The position numbers were made by a program, and so were the translations under genes. Below the pieces are notes generated by a model. The model saw only the letters and a list, made by a program, of their open reading frames with translations, searched no databases and was not told the origin of the DNA. From assembly GCF_021732705.1 (NCBI RefSeq), contig NZ_JAKFUM010000005.1, positions 29,584-93,583 of the forward strand: 64,000 nucleotides of DNA, read 5' to 3'. Below are positions 35,719 to 46,768 of the stretch, one piece after another. Every line of letters begins with the position of its first letter. Position 1 is the first letter of the stretch. The DNA comes from Nevskia sp. (lineage in GTDB: Bacteria > Pseudomonadota > Gammaproteobacteria > Nevskiales > Nevskiaceae).

Positions 35719-35738
35719 CTGACGCCTGGAGGCGTCAG
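35719..35738 (-). other. Stem-loop at the nuoJ-nuoK junction
   Basis: CTGACGCC-TGGA-GGCGTCAG is a perfect eight-base-pair hairpin that includes the nuoJ stop codon. There is no T-run after it on the minus strand. It may affect coupling or mRNA processing between nuoJ and nuoK. Confidence 0.6.
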
Positions 35739-36223
35739 TCGTGTCTCCCCAGATGGAATGCCGCAACCAGTGCCGCCAGCAGCAGCATCGACGCCAGTTC
35801 CACGACCAGCAAGTAAGGGCCGAACAGCGCGATGCCGACCGCCTTCGCTTCAATGGCTTCCGCGCCGATGCCGCCGCCGACGGTCGGCGACAGCACGCGA
35901 ATCATCTCGACCATCAACACGCCGCACAGCAGCCCCGGGCCGAGCCAACCTTTGGGCGTCAGCCAGCGGCGCTCCTGATCGATCGCCGCCTGACCGAGGT
36001 TCAGCATCATCACCACGAACACGAACAGCACCAGAATCGCGCCGGCGTAGACGATCACTTCGAGCGCGCCGGCAAACGGCGCACCGATCGAGAAGAACAC
36101 CATGGCCACGGCCAGCAGCGACGCGATCAGGTACAGCAGGCCATGGACCGGATTGGTGTTGGTGATCGCGAACACGGTCGCGATCACGGCGACGGTCGCC
36201 GACAGATAAAAGGCAATTTCCAC
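35735..36223 (-). CDS. nuoJ: NADH-quinone oxidoreductase subunit J
   Basis: This 162-residue five-helix membrane subunit of complex I contains the pi-bulge-helix region LEVIVYAGAILVLFVFVVMML, which couples quinone chemistry to the pumps. It is slightly shorter than the E. coli protein. The start is an ATG at 36223, 15 bases after the nuoI stop. The 33-base gap to nuoK holds a hairpin. Confidence 0.96.
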   Translation of the reverse strand: MEIAFYLSATVAVIATVFAITNTNPVHGLLYLIASLLAVAMVFFSIGAPFAGALEVIVYAGAILVLFVFVVMMLNLGQAAIDQERRWLTPKGWLGPGLLCGVLMVEMIRVLSPTVGGGIGAEAIEAKAVGIALFGPYLLVVELASMLLLAALVAAFHLGRHD

Positions 36224-36238
36224 GATGGTCGTCCGGAC

Positions 36239-36775
36239 TCAGGGCAGCAGCGATTTCACGTCGACCGGCGGCGTCTCGTTCGCGGCCGAACCCTTCGGCT
36301 TGCCCGCGATCGCCATGCCGGACATGCGGTAGAAGTTGTAGTCGTGGTACTTGCCGGTGCCGGCGATCTGCAGGTGTTCTTTCTCGTAGACGAGGTCCTG
36401 CCGGCGGTACTCGCCGAGCTCGTAGTCCGGTGTCAGCTGGATCGCGTTGGTCGGGCAGGCTTCCTCGCAGTAACCGCAGAAGATGCAGCGCGAGAAATTG
36501 ATGCGGAAGAACTCCGGATACCAGCGACCATCTTCCCGTTCGGCCTTCTGCAGGCTGATGCAGCCCACCGGACAGGCAGCCGCGCACAGGTTGCACGCGA
36601 CGCAACGCTCTTCACCATCCGGATCGCGTGTCAGCACGATGCGGCCGCGATACCGCGGCGGCACGTAGATCGGCACTTCCGGATACATCAGGGTGTCGCG
36701 CTTGCGCCAGCTGTGGGTGAAGACCATCCCCATGCTGCGCAGGTTGCTCCAGATGCCGCTCAGGATTGCTTTCAT
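36239..36775 (-). CDS. nuoI: NADH-quinone oxidoreductase subunit I (two [4Fe-4S])
   Basis: This 178-residue ferredoxin-like subunit of the peripheral arm carries clusters N6a and N6b. The ligands are Cys58, 61, 64 and 68 ([12 protein letters not shown]) and Cys97, 100, 103 and 107 ([12 protein letters not shown]). It passes electrons from NuoG towards NuoB. Placement between nuoH and nuoJ is canonical. Confidence 0.97.
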   Translation of the reverse strand: MKAILSGIWSNLRSMGMVFTHSWRKRDTLMYPEVPIYVPPRYRGRIVLTRDPDGEERCVACNLCAAACPVGCISLQKAEREDGRWYPEFFRINFSRCIFCGYCEEACPTNAIQLTPDYELGEYRRQDLVYEKEHLQIAGTGKYHDYNFYRMSGMAIAGKPKGSAANETPPVDVKSLLP

Positions 36776-36794
36776 GTGTCGTGGCTAAAAATTC

Positions 36795-37805
36795 TTACGG
36801 ATTCGAGAGCACGAACGCGCCGGTCACCAGCATGTTGATCACCGCCAGGGGCAGGCAGAACTTCCAGCCGCCGGCCATGACCTGGTCATAACGCGGACGG
36901 GGCAGGGCTGCGCGCAACAGGATGAAGATCAGCACGAAGAACAGCGTCTTGAACACGAAATAGGGGAGCGCCAGCCACGGAGTCTGTTCGACGCCGGGGC
37001 CATGCCAGCCGCCGAAGAACAGGGTCACCAGCAGCGCCGAGACCAGCACCACGCCGACATATTCGGCCACCATGAACATGCCGAACTTCATGCCGGAGTA
37101 CTCGGTGTGATAGCCGGCGGCGAGTTCCTGTTCGGCTTCCGGAAGATCGAACGGATGGCGATGCACCACGGCGATCGCGGCCAGCGAGAATGTGCAGAAG
37201 CCGAAGAACTGCGACACGATGAACCAGCCGTGCTCTATCTGGTACGCAACGATGTCGCTGAGCTTGAACGAGCCGGTGAGCATCACGACCCCCATCAGCG
37301 CGATGCCCATGAACACTTCGTAGCTGACCATCTGCGCGGCCGAACGCAGGCCGCCGAGCAGCGAGTACTTCGAGTTCGACGACCAGCCGCCGAGCATCAC
37401 CGCGTAGACCTCGAGGCCGGCAATGGCGAAGAAGAACAGGATGCCGATCGACAGGTCCGGCGCCACGCCCCAGGTCGGCGTGATCGGAATCAGCATGAAC
37501 GCCAGCATCAAGGTGCCCATGGCGATCATCGGCGCCATGATGAAGGTCGGCTTGTCGACGAACGGCGGAATCCAGTCTTCCTTGAAGAAGATCTTGACCA
37601 TGTCCGCCACCACCTGCAGCGAGCCGAACGGGCCAACGCGGTTCGGGCCGTAGCGGTCCTGCCACAGGCCGAGCAGACGACGCTCGATCCAGATCAGCAG
37701 CGCCGCGACGATCACCATGCCGAACAGGATCGCGAGGCCCTTGAGGACCTCGACGATGATCGCGACGATCGCCGGCGCCGTCAGGAACTCGATGAGCGCG
37801 GTCAT
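36795..37805 (-). CDS. nuoH: NADH-quinone oxidoreductase subunit H
   Basis: This 336-residue membrane subunit forms the quinone-entry tunnel at the joint of the two complex I arms. The conserved blocks are [61 protein letters not shown] and the acidic loop [20 protein letters not shown]. Its ATG overlaps the nuoG stop (ATGA). Confidence 0.97.
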   Translation of the reverse strand: MTALIEFLTAPAIVAIIVEVLKGLAILFGMVIVAALLIWIERRLLGLWQDRYGPNRVGPFGSLQVVADMVKIFFKEDWIPPFVDKPTFIMAPMIAMGTLMLAFMLIPITPTWGVAPDLSIGILFFFAIAGLEVYAVMLGGWSSNSKYSLLGGLRSAAQMVSYEVFMGIALMGVVMLTGSFKLSDIVAYQIEHGWFIVSQFFGFCTFSLAAIAVVHRHPFDLPEAEQELAAGYHTEYSGMKFGMFMVAEYVGVVLVSALLVTLFFGGWHGPGVEQTPWLALPYFVFKTLFFVLIFILLRAALPRPRYDQVMAGGWKFCLPLAVINMLVTGAFVLSNP

Positions 37806-40540
37806 GCGCGGGCCGCCCCGCTGATCTTGGCGCGGCTACCGGATACCGCGAACGGCACGCCCGGCAGCATCGGCACGGCCATCGTGCCAGCGGCGAGTGC
37901 GGCATGGCGCTGCAGCGGCAACTGCACCGTCACGTCGTCGAGCTGAACGCTGACCAGCGCGCCGTCGACCAATCCCAGCGCATCGGCATCCGCTGCATTC
38001 AGCGCGACATGCGCGGCCGGAATCCGGCTCTGCACCGGTGCCGCCTTGGTCGACAGTTCTTCGCTGCCGAAGATGTGATGCGAGACGACGATCTGGAACT
38101 CCCCGGCCGCCGCCGCGAACGCGGGCGGCACGTGGTTCGCGTAGGCCGGCACGGCCGGCGCATTCGCCGCCGGTTCGATGATCCGCACGCCGGCGTCACC
38201 GCCGAGCGAGTGGCCCCCGACCTCGTCCATGTACTTGTTCCACGACTGCGGCGAGTTCCAGCCCGGCGCCCAGGCAAACGGCGTCAGCGCTGCCGGCCGT
38301 TCGCCGGCCTGCACGCCGTTGTGGCCTTCCATCGAGAATGCCAGCGCGGTGTCGGCGTCCTGCGGCTGACGCGGCTCGTGCACCGACAGGTTGGCGCGCA
38401 TCGCGGTGCGACCGGAATAGCGGTGCGGCTCGCGCGCGATCTTGAGGCCGGTGATCCGGAACTTGGCGCCGGGTGCCGCTTCGGTGATGCGGGCAAGGGC
38501 CGGCAGCACCGCGGCGACTTCCGCCGTGACATCGTCGAGCTGCGTCCACACCGTGGCCTGACCGAGTTGTGCCGCGCGCACGCCATGCAGCCAGTTCCAG
38601 CTTTCGCGAATCGCCGTCTCCGGCTTGTAGTAGGTCGGATCGTAGATCTGGAAGTAGCGCTGCGCGCGCCCTTCGTTCGAGATCAGCGTGCCATCGGCTT
38701 CGGCAAAGCTGCCGGCGGACAGCAGCAACTCGGCGCGGGATGCCGTCTCCGTCAGCTGATGGTCGACGACGATCAGCTTGGCCTTGGCCAGCACGGCGTC
38801 GACGCGTGCCTTCGGCGCGCGGCGATACAGATCGTTCTCGAGCACGACCAGCGTGTCGGCACGGCCCGACTCGATCGCCTTGAATGCGTCATCGATGCCC
38901 GGTGCCGCCATCATCGCGAGGCCGATGCTGTTCGCTTCCGGCACGGCCAGCACGAGTTCCACCGACTTGCCCTTGGCATGCAGCGCCCAGGCGACATTGG
39001 CGGCGGCGTTGATCACCGATTCCGAGCCGGCACCGGTGCCGGACACGATGACGGCCTTGGTCGAGGCGAGCAGGGTGTTCGCGATCCGGCTGGCGCGTTC
39101 GGCGGTGGCCGCATCGAGGTCGGCGACGGCCGGCGAGGCCGGATCGATGGCGTGGGCCACGGCGTAGCCGAGTCGAGCGAGGTCTGCCGGCGCGCTGCGC
39201 ACGGTCTCCAGCGCGATCTCGTCGATGCGCGTGGCGTCCGCGGTGGCGATGAAGATGGGGTGCTTGTGATGCTGGCCGATATCGGCAATGGCAATCGCCT
39301 GCCATTCGGGGATGTGCTGCGCCGCTGCCATCTGCGTTGCCTTGCCGCGAGCGACCTGCCGCAGCGCCAGCGCCACGCGCGGCGCGGTGTTCATCACGTC
39401 CTCGCCAAGCACGAACGCGGCGTCCGCCGATTCGATGCCGCGCAGGGTGGCTGCCGGAACCGGGCCAGTGCGCAGAACTTCCGTGACGCGCTTGACGAGG
39501 ACACCTTCGGCCGCGGCATGACCGTCGAAGAAGTTGGCGACGCCGACGACCTGGCGCAGCGCGAAATTCGATTCGAGGCTGGCGCGTGGCGAGCCGATGC
39601 CGACGACGCCCTTCGCCGTCTTCAGCAGGTTGGCGCCGTTCAGCAAGGCCTCTTCCGGCGACACGATCGCGAGCTTGCCGTCACGACGCAGCATCGGCTG
39701 ACGCGGACGGTCGGCGTTGTTGACGAAGCCGTAGCCGAAGCGGCCGCGATCGCACAGGAAATAGTGATTGACCGAGCCGTTGTAGCGATTCTCGATGCGG
39801 CGCAGTTCGCCGTAGCGTTCACCGGGCGAGATGTTGCAGCCGACCGAGCAGCCCTGGCAGATGCTGGGGGCGAATTGCATGTCCCACTTGCGGTTGTAGC
39901 GCTCGCTGTGGGTCTTGTCGGTGAACACGCCGGTCGGGCAGACCTCGGTCAGGTTGCCGCTGAACTCGGATTCCAGCACGCCGTCTTCAGCGCGGCCGAA
40001 GTAGACGCGGCTGGCCGAGCCGTAGACGCCCAGGTCCTTGCCGCCGGCGTAGTCCTTGTAATACCGGACGCAGCGGTAACAGGCGATGCAGCGATTCATC
40101 TCGTGCCCGATGAACGGGCCGAGGTCCTGGTTGTTGTGCGTGCGCTTGGTGAAGCGATACGTACGCGAGGCATGGCCGGTCATCACCGTCATGTCCTGCA
40201 GGTGGCAGTGGCCGCCTTCCTCGCAGACCGGGCAGTCATGCGGGTGGTTCGACATCAGCCACTCGATGACGCTTTCGCGGAACGCCTTCGATTCGGCATC
40301 GTCGATCGAGATCCAGGTGCCGTCGCTGGCCGGAGCCATGCACGACATGACGATGCGGCCGACCGTGTCGTTCTCGTCGCGGTACTGCTTCACGGCGCAC
40401 TGGCGGCACGAGCCGACGCTGCCGAGTGCCGGATGCCAGCAGAAATACGGGATGTCGAGTCCAAGGCTCAGGCAGGCCTGGAGCAGGTTGTCTGCTCCAT
40501 CGACCGTGAACTGCTTGCCGTCTACGTGAATGATGGCCAC
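37802..40540 (-). CDS. nuoG: NADH-quinone oxidoreductase subunit G (E. coli type)
   Basis: This 912-residue iron-sulfur subunit has an N-terminal [2Fe-2S] domain (Cys34, 45, 48, 67; N1b) followed by the [14 protein letters not shown] and CIACYRC motifs for N5 and N4. [15 protein letters not shown] holds the extra N7 cluster found in E. coli-like enzymes. A molybdopterin-oxidoreductase-like C-terminal region without cofactor follows. Closeness to the E. coli arrangement, including the sequence after N7 ([13 protein letters not shown]), supports a gammaproteobacterial host. The ATG at 40540 lies 20 bases after the nuoF stop. Confidence 0.96.
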   Translation of the reverse strand: MAIIHVDGKQFTVDGADNLLQACLSLGLDIPYFCWHPALGSVGSCRQCAVKQYRDENDTVGRIVMSCMAPASDGTWISIDDAESKAFRESVIEWLMSNHPHDCPVCEEGGHCHLQDMTVMTGHASRTYRFTKRTHNNQDLGPFIGHEMNRCIACYRCVRYYKDYAGGKDLGVYGSASRVYFGRAEDGVLESEFSGNLTEVCPTGVFTDKTHSERYNRKWDMQFAPSICQGCSVGCNISPGERYGELRRIENRYNGSVNHYFLCDRGRFGYGFVNNADRPRQPMLRRDGKLAIVSPEEALLNGANLLKTAKGVVGIGSPRASLESNFALRQVVGVANFFDGHAAAEGVLVKRVTEVLRTGPVPAATLRGIESADAAFVLGEDVMNTAPRVALALRQVARGKATQMAAAQHIPEWQAIAIADIGQHHKHPIFIATADATRIDEIALETVRSAPADLARLGYAVAHAIDPASPAVADLDAATAERASRIANTLLASTKAVIVSGTGAGSESVINAAANVAWALHAKGKSVELVLAVPEANSIGLAMMAAPGIDDAFKAIESGRADTLVVLENDLYRRAPKARVDAVLAKAKLIVVDHQLTETASRAELLLSAGSFAEADGTLISNEGRAQRYFQIYDPTYYKPETAIRESWNWLHGVRAAQLGQATVWTQLDDVTAEVAAVLPALARITEAAPGAKFRITGLKIAREPHRYSGRTAMRANLSVHEPRQPQDADTALAFSMEGHNGVQAGERPAALTPFAWAPGWNSPQSWNKYMDEVGGHSLGGDAGVRIIEPAANAPAVPAYANHVPPAFAAAAGEFQIVVSHHIFGSEELSTKAAPVQSRIPAAHVALNAADADALGLVDGALVSVQLDDVTVQLPLQRHAALAAGTMAVPMLPGVPFAVSGSRAKISGAARA

Positions 40541-40560
40541 GTGGTGTCGTATCCGTTGAT

Positions 40561-41874
40561 TCAGGCCGCTGCGTGCGAGGCAGTGGTCTGGTCGATCTTT
40601 TTGATCGTTGCTTCAAATTCGCCGCGGAAGAACTTCAGCGCCGACTGCAGCGGCTCCATCGCACCGGGCGCGTGGGCGCAGAACGGGCGGCCGGGTGCGA
40701 GGAAGCGGGTCATCTTTTCCAGTTGCTCGATGTCGCCGGGGCGACCTTCGCCCTTTTCCATCGCCACCAGCGTCTTGTAGGTCCACGGCAGGCCATCGCG
40801 GCACGGCGTGCACCAGCCGCAGGATTCGCGGGCGAAGAAATCTTCGAGATTGCGGACGACGCTGACCATGTTCTGGCGGTCGTCGACCACCGTCAGCAGG
40901 CCGGTGCCCATGCGTGAGCCGGCCTTGGCGATGGTGTCGAAATCCATCGCCAGATCGAGATGCTCGGGCATCAGGAAGTCGGTCGAGGCACCGCCCGGCA
41001 GCCAGGCCTTGAGCTTCAGGCCATCCTTCATGCCGCCGGCATGCACTTCGAGGATTTCCCGCGCCGTGGTGCCGATCGGCAGTTCCCAGATGCCGGTCTT
41101 CTTCGCGCGACCGGAGCAGCCGTAGAGCTTGGTGCCGCCGTCCTTCGACTTGCCCTGATTCAGGCCCAGAAACCACGCCGAACCGTTGTTGACGATGTGC
41201 GGCACGTTGCACAGCGATTCGACGTTGTTCACCACCGTCGGCCGACCCCAGAGGCCGGCAATCGCCGGAAACGGCGGCTTGGCGCGCGGGTTGGCGCGGC
41301 GGCCTTCGAGCGAGTTGATCAGCGCGGTTTCTTCGCCGCAGATGTAGCGACCGGCGCCGGTGTGAACATGCAGATCCATGCTCCAGCCGGAGCCAAGGAT
41401 GTCCTGACCAAGATAGCCGGCGGCCTGCGCTTCGGCAATCGCGGCATTCAGGTTCTTCGCCGCCTCGATGTATTCGCCGCGCAGGAAGATGTACGCGCGG
41501 GTGGCCTGGATGGCGTAGCCGGCGACGATCATCGATTCGACCATCTGATGCGGATCCGACTCCATCAGCAGGCGGTCCTTGAACGTGCCCGGCTCCATCT
41601 CGTCGGCGTTGCAGACCAGATAGCGCTTGCCCGGTGCCTTTTCGAGGCTCGGCACCAGACCCCACTTGACGCCCGTCGGGAAGCCGGCGCCACCGCGACC
41701 CCGCAGGTTGGACTCCTTGACCGCCTTGGTCACGTCGGCCGGCGTCATTTCCTTCAGGGCCTTGCGGACGGCGCGGTAGCCGCCGACGGCTTCGTACTCC
41801 TTGAGGTTCAGCGGTGCTCGGCCGGGCACGATGCGCGCGGTCAGCGGTTTGGTTTCGGACAGGTCTGCAGTCAC
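40561..41874 (-). CDS. nuoF: NADH-quinone oxidoreductase subunit F (NADH/FMN site)
   Basis: This 437-residue subunit binds NADH, FMN and the [4Fe-4S] cluster N3. The dinucleotide loop is [13 protein letters not shown] at residues 59-71; FMN contacts are in [19 protein letters not shown]; the N3 ligands are Cys352, 355, 358 (CGWCTPC) and 399. These match the E. coli positions almost exactly. The GTG at 41874 overlaps the nuoE stop (GTGA) and was chosen because the sequence upstream belongs to nuoE in another frame. Confidence 0.96.
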   Translation of the reverse strand: MTADLSETKPLTARIVPGRAPLNLKEYEAVGGYRAVRKALKEMTPADVTKAVKESNLRGRGGAGFPTGVKWGLVPSLEKAPGKRYLVCNADEMEPGTFKDRLLMESDPHQMVESMIVAGYAIQATRAYIFLRGEYIEAAKNLNAAIAEAQAAGYLGQDILGSGWSMDLHVHTGAGRYICGEETALINSLEGRRANPRAKPPFPAIAGLWGRPTVVNNVESLCNVPHIVNNGSAWFLGLNQGKSKDGGTKLYGCSGRAKKTGIWELPIGTTAREILEVHAGGMKDGLKLKAWLPGGASTDFLMPEHLDLAMDFDTIAKAGSRMGTGLLTVVDDRQNMVSVVRNLEDFFARESCGWCTPCRDGLPWTYKTLVAMEKGEGRPGDIEQLEKMTRFLAPGRPFCAHAPGAMEPLQSALKFFRGEFEATIKKIDQTTASHAAA

Positions 41875-42443
41875 TTGTACTGCTCCAGAAGGGCGGGAAT
41901 CGTGTCCGGCGACAGGTTGCCGTGGGTGTCGTCGTTGATCATCGCAACCGGGCCCTTGTCGCAGGCGCCGAGGCAGCAGATCGGCAGCAGCGTGAACCGG
42001 TTGTCCGGCGTGGTCTGACCGAGGTTGATCCGCAGGTGAGCGCTGATCGCGTTCCGCACCTCGTCGTAGCCGGTCAGATAGCAGGAAATGCTGTCGCAGA
42101 TCTTGATCACGTTGCGGCCCACCGGCCGCCGGAAGATCAGGTTGTAGAAAGTGGCCACGCCCTCGACGTCTGCCGCGGGAATGCCGATCGCTCGACCAAT
42201 CTCGGCGATCGCGCCATCCGGCACCCAGCCGTGCTTCTTCTGCACGATCTTGAGCGCATCGATCGATGCGGCCCGGTTGTCGTCGTAGTGATGGAGGCAT
42301 TCCTCGATCTCGTGACGTTCCTCGTCGGACATCACGTAGCCGTCGGACGGCGGCAGCGAGGCGCTGGCGACCAGGTCGGCCAGCTTGATCACGTCGGCGG
42401 CCAGATTTGAGCTGGGGTTCGAGCTGGGGTTAGCGGTCGACAT
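41871..42443 (-). CDS. nuoE: NADH-quinone oxidoreductase subunit E ([2Fe-2S] N1a)
   Basis: This 190-residue thioredoxin-fold subunit has the N1a ligands Cys116, Cys121, Cys157 and Cys161 (CDSISC and CCLGAC). The first 15 residues contain a duplicated NPSS, encoded by a 12-bp tandem repeat. The ATG at 42443 lies 14 bases inside the 3' end of nuoCD, an unusually long overlap for this operon. The stop overlaps the nuoF GTG. Confidence 0.96.
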   Translation of the reverse strand: MSTANPSSNPSSNLAADVIKLADLVASASLPPSDGYVMSDEERHEIEECLHHYDDNRAASIDALKIVQKKHGWVPDGAIAEIGRAIGIPAADVEGVATFYNLIFRRPVGRNVIKICDSISCYLTGYDEVRNAISAHLRINLGQTTPDNRFTLLPICCLGACDKGPVAMINDDTHGNLSPDTIPALLEQYK

Positions 42444-44220
42444 CGGCCATCACGAAGTCAATGGTGGCGAGCATCATGATCAGGTCAGGAATCATGGCGC
42501 CCTTGATCACGTACGGGATCTGCTGCAAGTGGGCGAAGCTCGGCGTGCGGATGCGCGTGCGGTAGCTCATCGTCGAGCCATCGGACGTCAGGTAGTAGCT
42601 GTTGATGCCCTTGGTCGCTTCGATCAGCTGGCAGGACTCGTTCGCCGGCATCACCGGGCCCCAGCTGACGCCGAGGAAGTGGGTGATCAGCGTTTCGATG
42701 TCCTTCAGCGTGCGCTCTTTCGGCGGCGGGCAGGTCAGCGGGTGATCGGCCTTGTATGGGCCGGCCGGCATGTGAGTCAGACACTGACGGATGATCTTGC
42801 AGCTTTCGCGCATCTCGTCGATGCGGACGAGCGCGCGATCGTAGGCGTCGCCGTTCTTGCCGAGCGGCACGTTGAACTCGAAGTTCTCGTAACCCGAGTA
42901 CGGCCGCTTCTTGCGCAGGTCGTAGTCGACGCCGGTGGCGCGCAGGCCGGGGCCGGTGATGCCCCATTCGACCGCTTCGGCAGCGTTGTACTGGGCGACA
43001 TTGATCGTGCGGTTGCGCAGGATCGAGTTGTCAAGCGCGGCGCGCTGGTATTCGTCGAGCCGCTTCGGGAACCAGTCGAGGAATTCCTTGACCTTGCGAT
43101 CCCAGCCCTGCGGCAGATCGTGCGCCACGCCGCCGATCCGGAACCACGCCGGATGCATGCGGAAGCCGCAGATCGCCTCGATCACGTCATAGGCCTTCTG
43201 CCGGTCGGTGAACATGAAGAAGATCGGCGTCATCGCGCCGACGTCCTGGATGAACGTGCCGAGGAACAGCAGGTGCGAGGTGATGCGGAAGAACTCAACC
43301 ATCATCACGCGGATGGTCTCGACCCGCGCCGGCACCTTGATACCCGCCAGGCGCTCGACCGCGAGCACGTAAGGCAGGTTGTTCATCACGCCGCCGAGGT
43401 AGTCGATGCGGTCGGTGTACGGGATGAAGGTGTGCCAGGACTGCCGCTCGGCCATCTTCTCGGCGCCACGATGGTGGTAGCCGATGTCCGGAACGCAGTC
43501 GACGATCTCTTCGCCATCGAGCTGCAGCACGATGCGGAACGCACCGTGAGCGGACGGGTGGTTCGGGCCGAGGTTCAGGAACATGTAATCGTGGTCCTTC
43601 TCGGACCGCTTCATGCCCCATTCCTCAGGGTTGAACATCAGCGCGTTCTGCTCCTCGTCCTGTCGACCGGCCGTCAGCAGGTAGGGATCGAATTCGGTCG
43701 CGCGCGCCGGATATTCCTTGCGCAGCGGGTGGCCTTTCCAGTAGCGCGGCAGCAGGATGCGCTGCAGGTTCGGATGGCCTTCGAACTTGATGCCGAACAG
43801 GTCCCAGGTCTCGCGCTCGTACCAGTTCGCGTTGGCCCAGATGTTGGTGATCGACTTGACGATCGGGTATTCGCCGATCAGCGCCACCTTGATCCGGACG
43901 TCGGAATTCCGGTCGATCGACAGCAGGTGGTAGAACAGCGTGAAATCCGACGGCGGCAGGCCGTGGCGGTGGCGGCGCATGCGCTCGTCGACCGCGTGGA
44001 AGTCCAGCAGCATCTTGTACGGCCGCGGGATGTGGTGCTTGAGGTACACCAGCACGGCATCGCGCAGTTCCAGCGGAACCCAGACCGTCGGGCAGTCGTC
44101 CTTCGACGCCTGATAGACGAGATTCGCTTCGCCGAAGCGGTCGAACAGTTCTCGGACGACCGGCGGCAGCACGGCCGGCGGGCGCAGGTTGGGATTGGTG
44201 CCAGGGGCGTCGTCAGCCAT
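42430..44220 (-). CDS. nuoCD: NADH-quinone oxidoreductase fused subunit C/D
   Basis: This 596-residue protein joins NuoC (residues 1 to about 190, with [23 protein letters not shown] and HPLRKEYP) to the 49-kDa-type NuoD (from about 205, with [29 protein letters not shown] and GRTDR-like quinone-site segments). The fusion is standard in many gammaproteobacteria, while alphaproteobacteria have separate genes. It forms the quinone-reducing part of the peripheral arm together with NuoB. Confidence 0.97.
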   Translation of the reverse strand: MADDAPGTNPNLRPPAVLPPVVRELFDRFGEANLVYQASKDDCPTVWVPLELRDAVLVYLKHHIPRPYKMLLDFHAVDERMRRHRHGLPPSDFTLFYHLLSIDRNSDVRIKVALIGEYPIVKSITNIWANANWYERETWDLFGIKFEGHPNLQRILLPRYWKGHPLRKEYPARATEFDPYLLTAGRQDEEQNALMFNPEEWGMKRSEKDHDYMFLNLGPNHPSAHGAFRIVLQLDGEEIVDCVPDIGYHHRGAEKMAERQSWHTFIPYTDRIDYLGGVMNNLPYVLAVERLAGIKVPARVETIRVMMVEFFRITSHLLFLGTFIQDVGAMTPIFFMFTDRQKAYDVIEAICGFRMHPAWFRIGGVAHDLPQGWDRKVKEFLDWFPKRLDEYQRAALDNSILRNRTINVAQYNAAEAVEWGITGPGLRATGVDYDLRKKRPYSGYENFEFNVPLGKNGDAYDRALVRIDEMRESCKIIRQCLTHMPAGPYKADHPLTCPPPKERTLKDIETLITHFLGVSWGPVMPANESCQLIEATKGINSYYLTSDGSTMSYRTRIRTPSFAHLQQIPYVIKGAMIPDLIMMLATIDFVMADVDR

Positions 44221-44231
44221 CGGTAGGCGCC

Positions 44232-44894
44232 TCAGACGGAATCGGGGGCACGCAGGATCGTCTGCGCATTGCGCTCCGCCTGCTTGCGATCACGCTCGGC
44301 CGGCATCGGCTTGCGATAGACGCCCTGATCACCCACCACCCACGACAGCGGGCGCTGCTCGGCGGTGATCGAGTCCTGCAACAGCAGCAGCGCCTGCAGG
44401 AAGGCTTCAGGACGCGGCGGGCAGCCCGGGATGTAGACATCGACCGGCAGGAACTTGTCGACACCCTGAACCACCGAGTAGATGTCGTACATGCCGCCGG
44501 AGTTGGCGCAGGAGCCCATCGAGATCACCCAGCGCGGTTCAAGCATCTGCTCGTACAGGCGCTGCACGACCGGTGCCATCTTCTGGAAGCAGGTGCCGGC
44601 GATGACGATGAGATCGGCCTGGCGCGGTGACGCGCGGATGACTTCCGAACCGAAGCGGGCGAGGTCGTGCACGGCGGTGAAGGCCGTCGCCATCTCGACG
44701 TAGCAGCACGAGATGCCGAAGTTGTAAGGCCAGATGGAGTTCTTGCGACTCCAGTTGACCAGGTCGGACAGCTTGGTCAGGACGATGTTCTTGCTGACTT
44801 CGTCCTCGATGTAGCCCTCGCCGGCATTGACGCCGGGCGGGGTCGGGGAGTGGGTCTGGCCGTTCTTGTCGATTCGCTTGAGAGCGTATTCCAT
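44232..44894 (-). CDS. nuoB: NADH-quinone oxidoreductase subunit B (cluster N2)
   Basis: This 220-residue subunit carries the terminal [4Fe-4S] cluster N2, liganded by the adjacent Cys63-Cys64 (SCCYVEM), Cys129 (GSCANSGG) and Cys158 (PGCPPRPE). Electrons pass from here to ubiquinone. It is co-transcribed between nuoA and nuoCD with short gaps of 11-15 bases. Confidence 0.97.
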   Translation of the reverse strand: MEYALKRIDKNGQTHSPTPPGVNAGEGYIEDEVSKNIVLTKLSDLVNWSRKNSIWPYNFGISCCYVEMATAFTAVHDLARFGSEVIRASPRQADLIVIAGTCFQKMAPVVQRLYEQMLEPRWVISMGSCANSGGMYDIYSVVQGVDKFLPVDVYIPGCPPRPEAFLQALLLLQDSITAEQRPLSWVVGDQGVYRKPMPAERDRKQAERNAQTILRAPDSV

Positions 44895-44909
44895 GGTCCG
44901 ACAGAGTTC

Positions 44910-45374
44910 TCAGTTTTTGACCGGATTCGGGGCTGGCGGCAGCACGACATCTGCCGGCGGATCAAGCTGCGGCAGGCTGCGGCGGCCGGCGCGGGTCTTC
45001 GGTGCCCAGTCCAGGCCGCCGAGGCGCCAGATGTAGGCGAGACCGATCAGCAGCACCACGATGAAAATCGTCGCCTCGATGTAGCCGGCCCAGCCGCTTT
45101 CGCGGATCGACACGGCCCAGGCGTACAGGAAGACGGCTTCGAGATCGAACAGCACGAAGAACATCGCGACCAGATAGAACTTCGCGGAGAAGCGCAGGTG
45201 ACCGCCGCCGACGCCGACCACGCCGGACTCGAAGGCCTCGTTCTTGGCGCGGCCGTTGTTGCGGCTGCCGAGCACCGAGGACAGCGTCACCATCAGCACG
45301 ACGACGAACAGCACGGCGCCGACGTAGATGCCGAACGCCCAGGTTTGCGGTGAATAGGAAGTCAGAAATTCCAC
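44910..45374 (-). CDS. nuoA: NADH-quinone oxidoreductase subunit A
   Basis: This 154-residue three-helix membrane subunit is the first gene of the operon. The conserved blocks are [39 protein letters not shown], with the FESG and DLE motifs of the family. The C-terminal tail is Pro-rich and longer than in E. coli. The promoter must lie between 45375 and the divergent rlmI gene (start 45543), but no convincing minus-strand -35/-10 pair was found. Confidence 0.95.
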   Translation of the reverse strand: MEFLTSYSPQTWAFGIYVGAVLFVVVLMVTLSSVLGSRNNGRAKNEAFESGVVGVGGGHLRFSAKFYLVAMFFVLFDLEAVFLYAWAVSIRESGWAGYIEATIFIVVLLIGLAYIWRLGGLDWAPKTRAGRRSLPQLDPPADVVLPPAPNPVKN

Positions 45375-45481
45375 TCTGCAATCTCGCTCTCAAGTCCGCC
45401 GGCTGCCGGCCAAGATGGCCTCATCCCAGTGCCGGATCAGGTCCGGAGCGCCGCGGTACAGGTCTATCGTCAGATGCCCGG

Positions 45482-45487
45482 TATGAT
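45482..45487 (+). promoter_or_regulatory. Possible -10 element for rlmI
   Basis: TATGAT occurs about 55 bases before the rlmI start, in the divergent nuoA-rlmI region. No good -35 is visible, so the call is tentative. Confidence 0.3.
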
Positions 45488-45542
45488 ACGTCACACACCT
45501 TTCCGATGACACCCTGTCCTCGGTCATCACGCGAACGCTCCC

Positions 45543-46739
45543 TTGTCCAATCTGATCATCCGCCTGAAGCCGCAGGAGGACCGTCGCCTGCGCGCCGGCC
45601 ACCTGTGGATCTACTCCAACGAAATCGATACCGCCCGCACGCCGATCAAGGGCGTGGTGGCCGGCAGCCTGTGCCGCTTCGAGGACGGTCGCGGCAAGCC
45701 GATCGGCGCCGGCTACATCAATCCGGGTGCCCTGCTGTGCGGCCGCCTGCTGACCGGCCAGTACGATGCCGTGTTCGACGCCGACTGGCTGTCGCGACGC
45801 CTGCAGGCGGCTGCTGCACTGCGGCAAAAGCTCTACGACGAGCCGTACTACCGGCTTGTGTTCGGCGAAGCCGATGGCCTGCCGGGTCTGGTGGTCGATC
45901 GCTATGGCGATGTCCTCGTGGTGCAGATCGGCACGGCCGGGATGGAGCATCTCAAGGCGCGTCTGATCGAAGCGCTGCAAGCGACGTTCTCGCCGCGCGG
46001 CATCGTGCTGCGCAATGACAGCGCGTCGCGTGAAGCCGAGAACCTGCCGCTGTACGTCGAGGAAGTCGGCGACGTGCCGGAAACGGTGGTCATCGACGAA
46101 TCCGGCGTGAAATTCGAAGTCGCGATGCGTGGCGGCCAGAAGACCGGCTGGTTCTTCGATCAGCGCGACAACCGCGATCGCCTGAGCCGCTACATCAAGC
46201 CCGATTCGACCGTGCTCGATGTCTTCTCGTACGCGGGTGGCTGGGCGCTGCGCGGTCTCGGCCACGGTGCGGCGTCCGCGACCTGTGTCGATTCTTCGGC
46301 ACCGGCGCTGGCCGCAGCCGCGCGCAATGCCGAGCTGAATGGCAAGGCGCTGGAAACGGTGAAAGGCGACGCGCTGGACGTGATGAAACAGATGGCACTC
46401 GACGGCCGCCGCTTCGATGTCGTCGTGGTCGATCCGCCAGCGCTGATCAAGCGCAAGCGGGATCACGAGGAAGGCCTTGGCCTGTACGGGCGCCTGAACC
46501 GGGCGGCGATCAACCTGCTGACGCCCGGCGGCGTGCTGGTGTCGTGCTCGTGCTCGCACCATCTGGCGGCCGACGAACTGCAGCGCGTGCTGCTGCGGGA
46601 ATCACGGGCTGCGGCGAAGCGCCTGCAGATCCTCGAAACGCTGGAGCAGGGCCCGGATCATCCGGTACACCCGGCGATTCCGGAGACACGCTACCTGAAG
46701 GGTTTTGTCGTCACCGCGATCAACGAGCAGGTCGCCTAG
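45543..46739 (+). CDS. rlmI: Class I SAM-dependent rRNA methyltransferase, RlmI-like
   Basis: This 398-residue protein has an N-terminal PUA domain (LRAGHLWIYSNEID), a beta-hairpin linker, and a Rossmann methyltransferase domain with the motif VLDVFSYAGGWAL at about residue 222. VDPPALIKRKRD and VSCSCSHH provide the catalytic and motif IV-VI positions. RlmI makes m5C1962 in 23S rRNA; this is the closest match by domain order, although related 23S cytosine methyltransferases share the architecture. It starts at TTG 45543. No in-frame ATG or GTG upstream gives a better N-terminus. Confidence 0.88.
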   Translation: MSNLIIRLKPQEDRRLRAGHLWIYSNEIDTARTPIKGVVAGSLCRFEDGRGKPIGAGYINPGALLCGRLLTGQYDAVFDADWLSRRLQAAAALRQKLYDEPYYRLVFGEADGLPGLVVDRYGDVLVVQIGTAGMEHLKARLIEALQATFSPRGIVLRNDSASREAENLPLYVEEVGDVPETVVIDESGVKFEVAMRGGQKTGWFFDQRDNRDRLSRYIKPDSTVLDVFSYAGGWALRGLGHGAASATCVDSSAPALAAAARNAELNGKALETVKGDALDVMKQMALDGRRFDVVVVDPPALIKRKRDHEEGLGLYGRLNRAAINLLTPGGVLVSCSCSHHLAADELQRVLLRESRAAAKRLQILETLEQGPDHPVHPAIPETRYLKGFVVTAINEQVA

Positions 46740-46768
46740 AATCCGGCATCCACGGAACACCGCCCCGC

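Noticed and set aside
42430..44220. nuoCD as a misassembled or frameshift-joined pair of genes.
   Set aside because: Continuous NuoC-NuoD fusions of about 590-600 residues are normal in gammaproteobacteria, and the junction is smooth in one frame.
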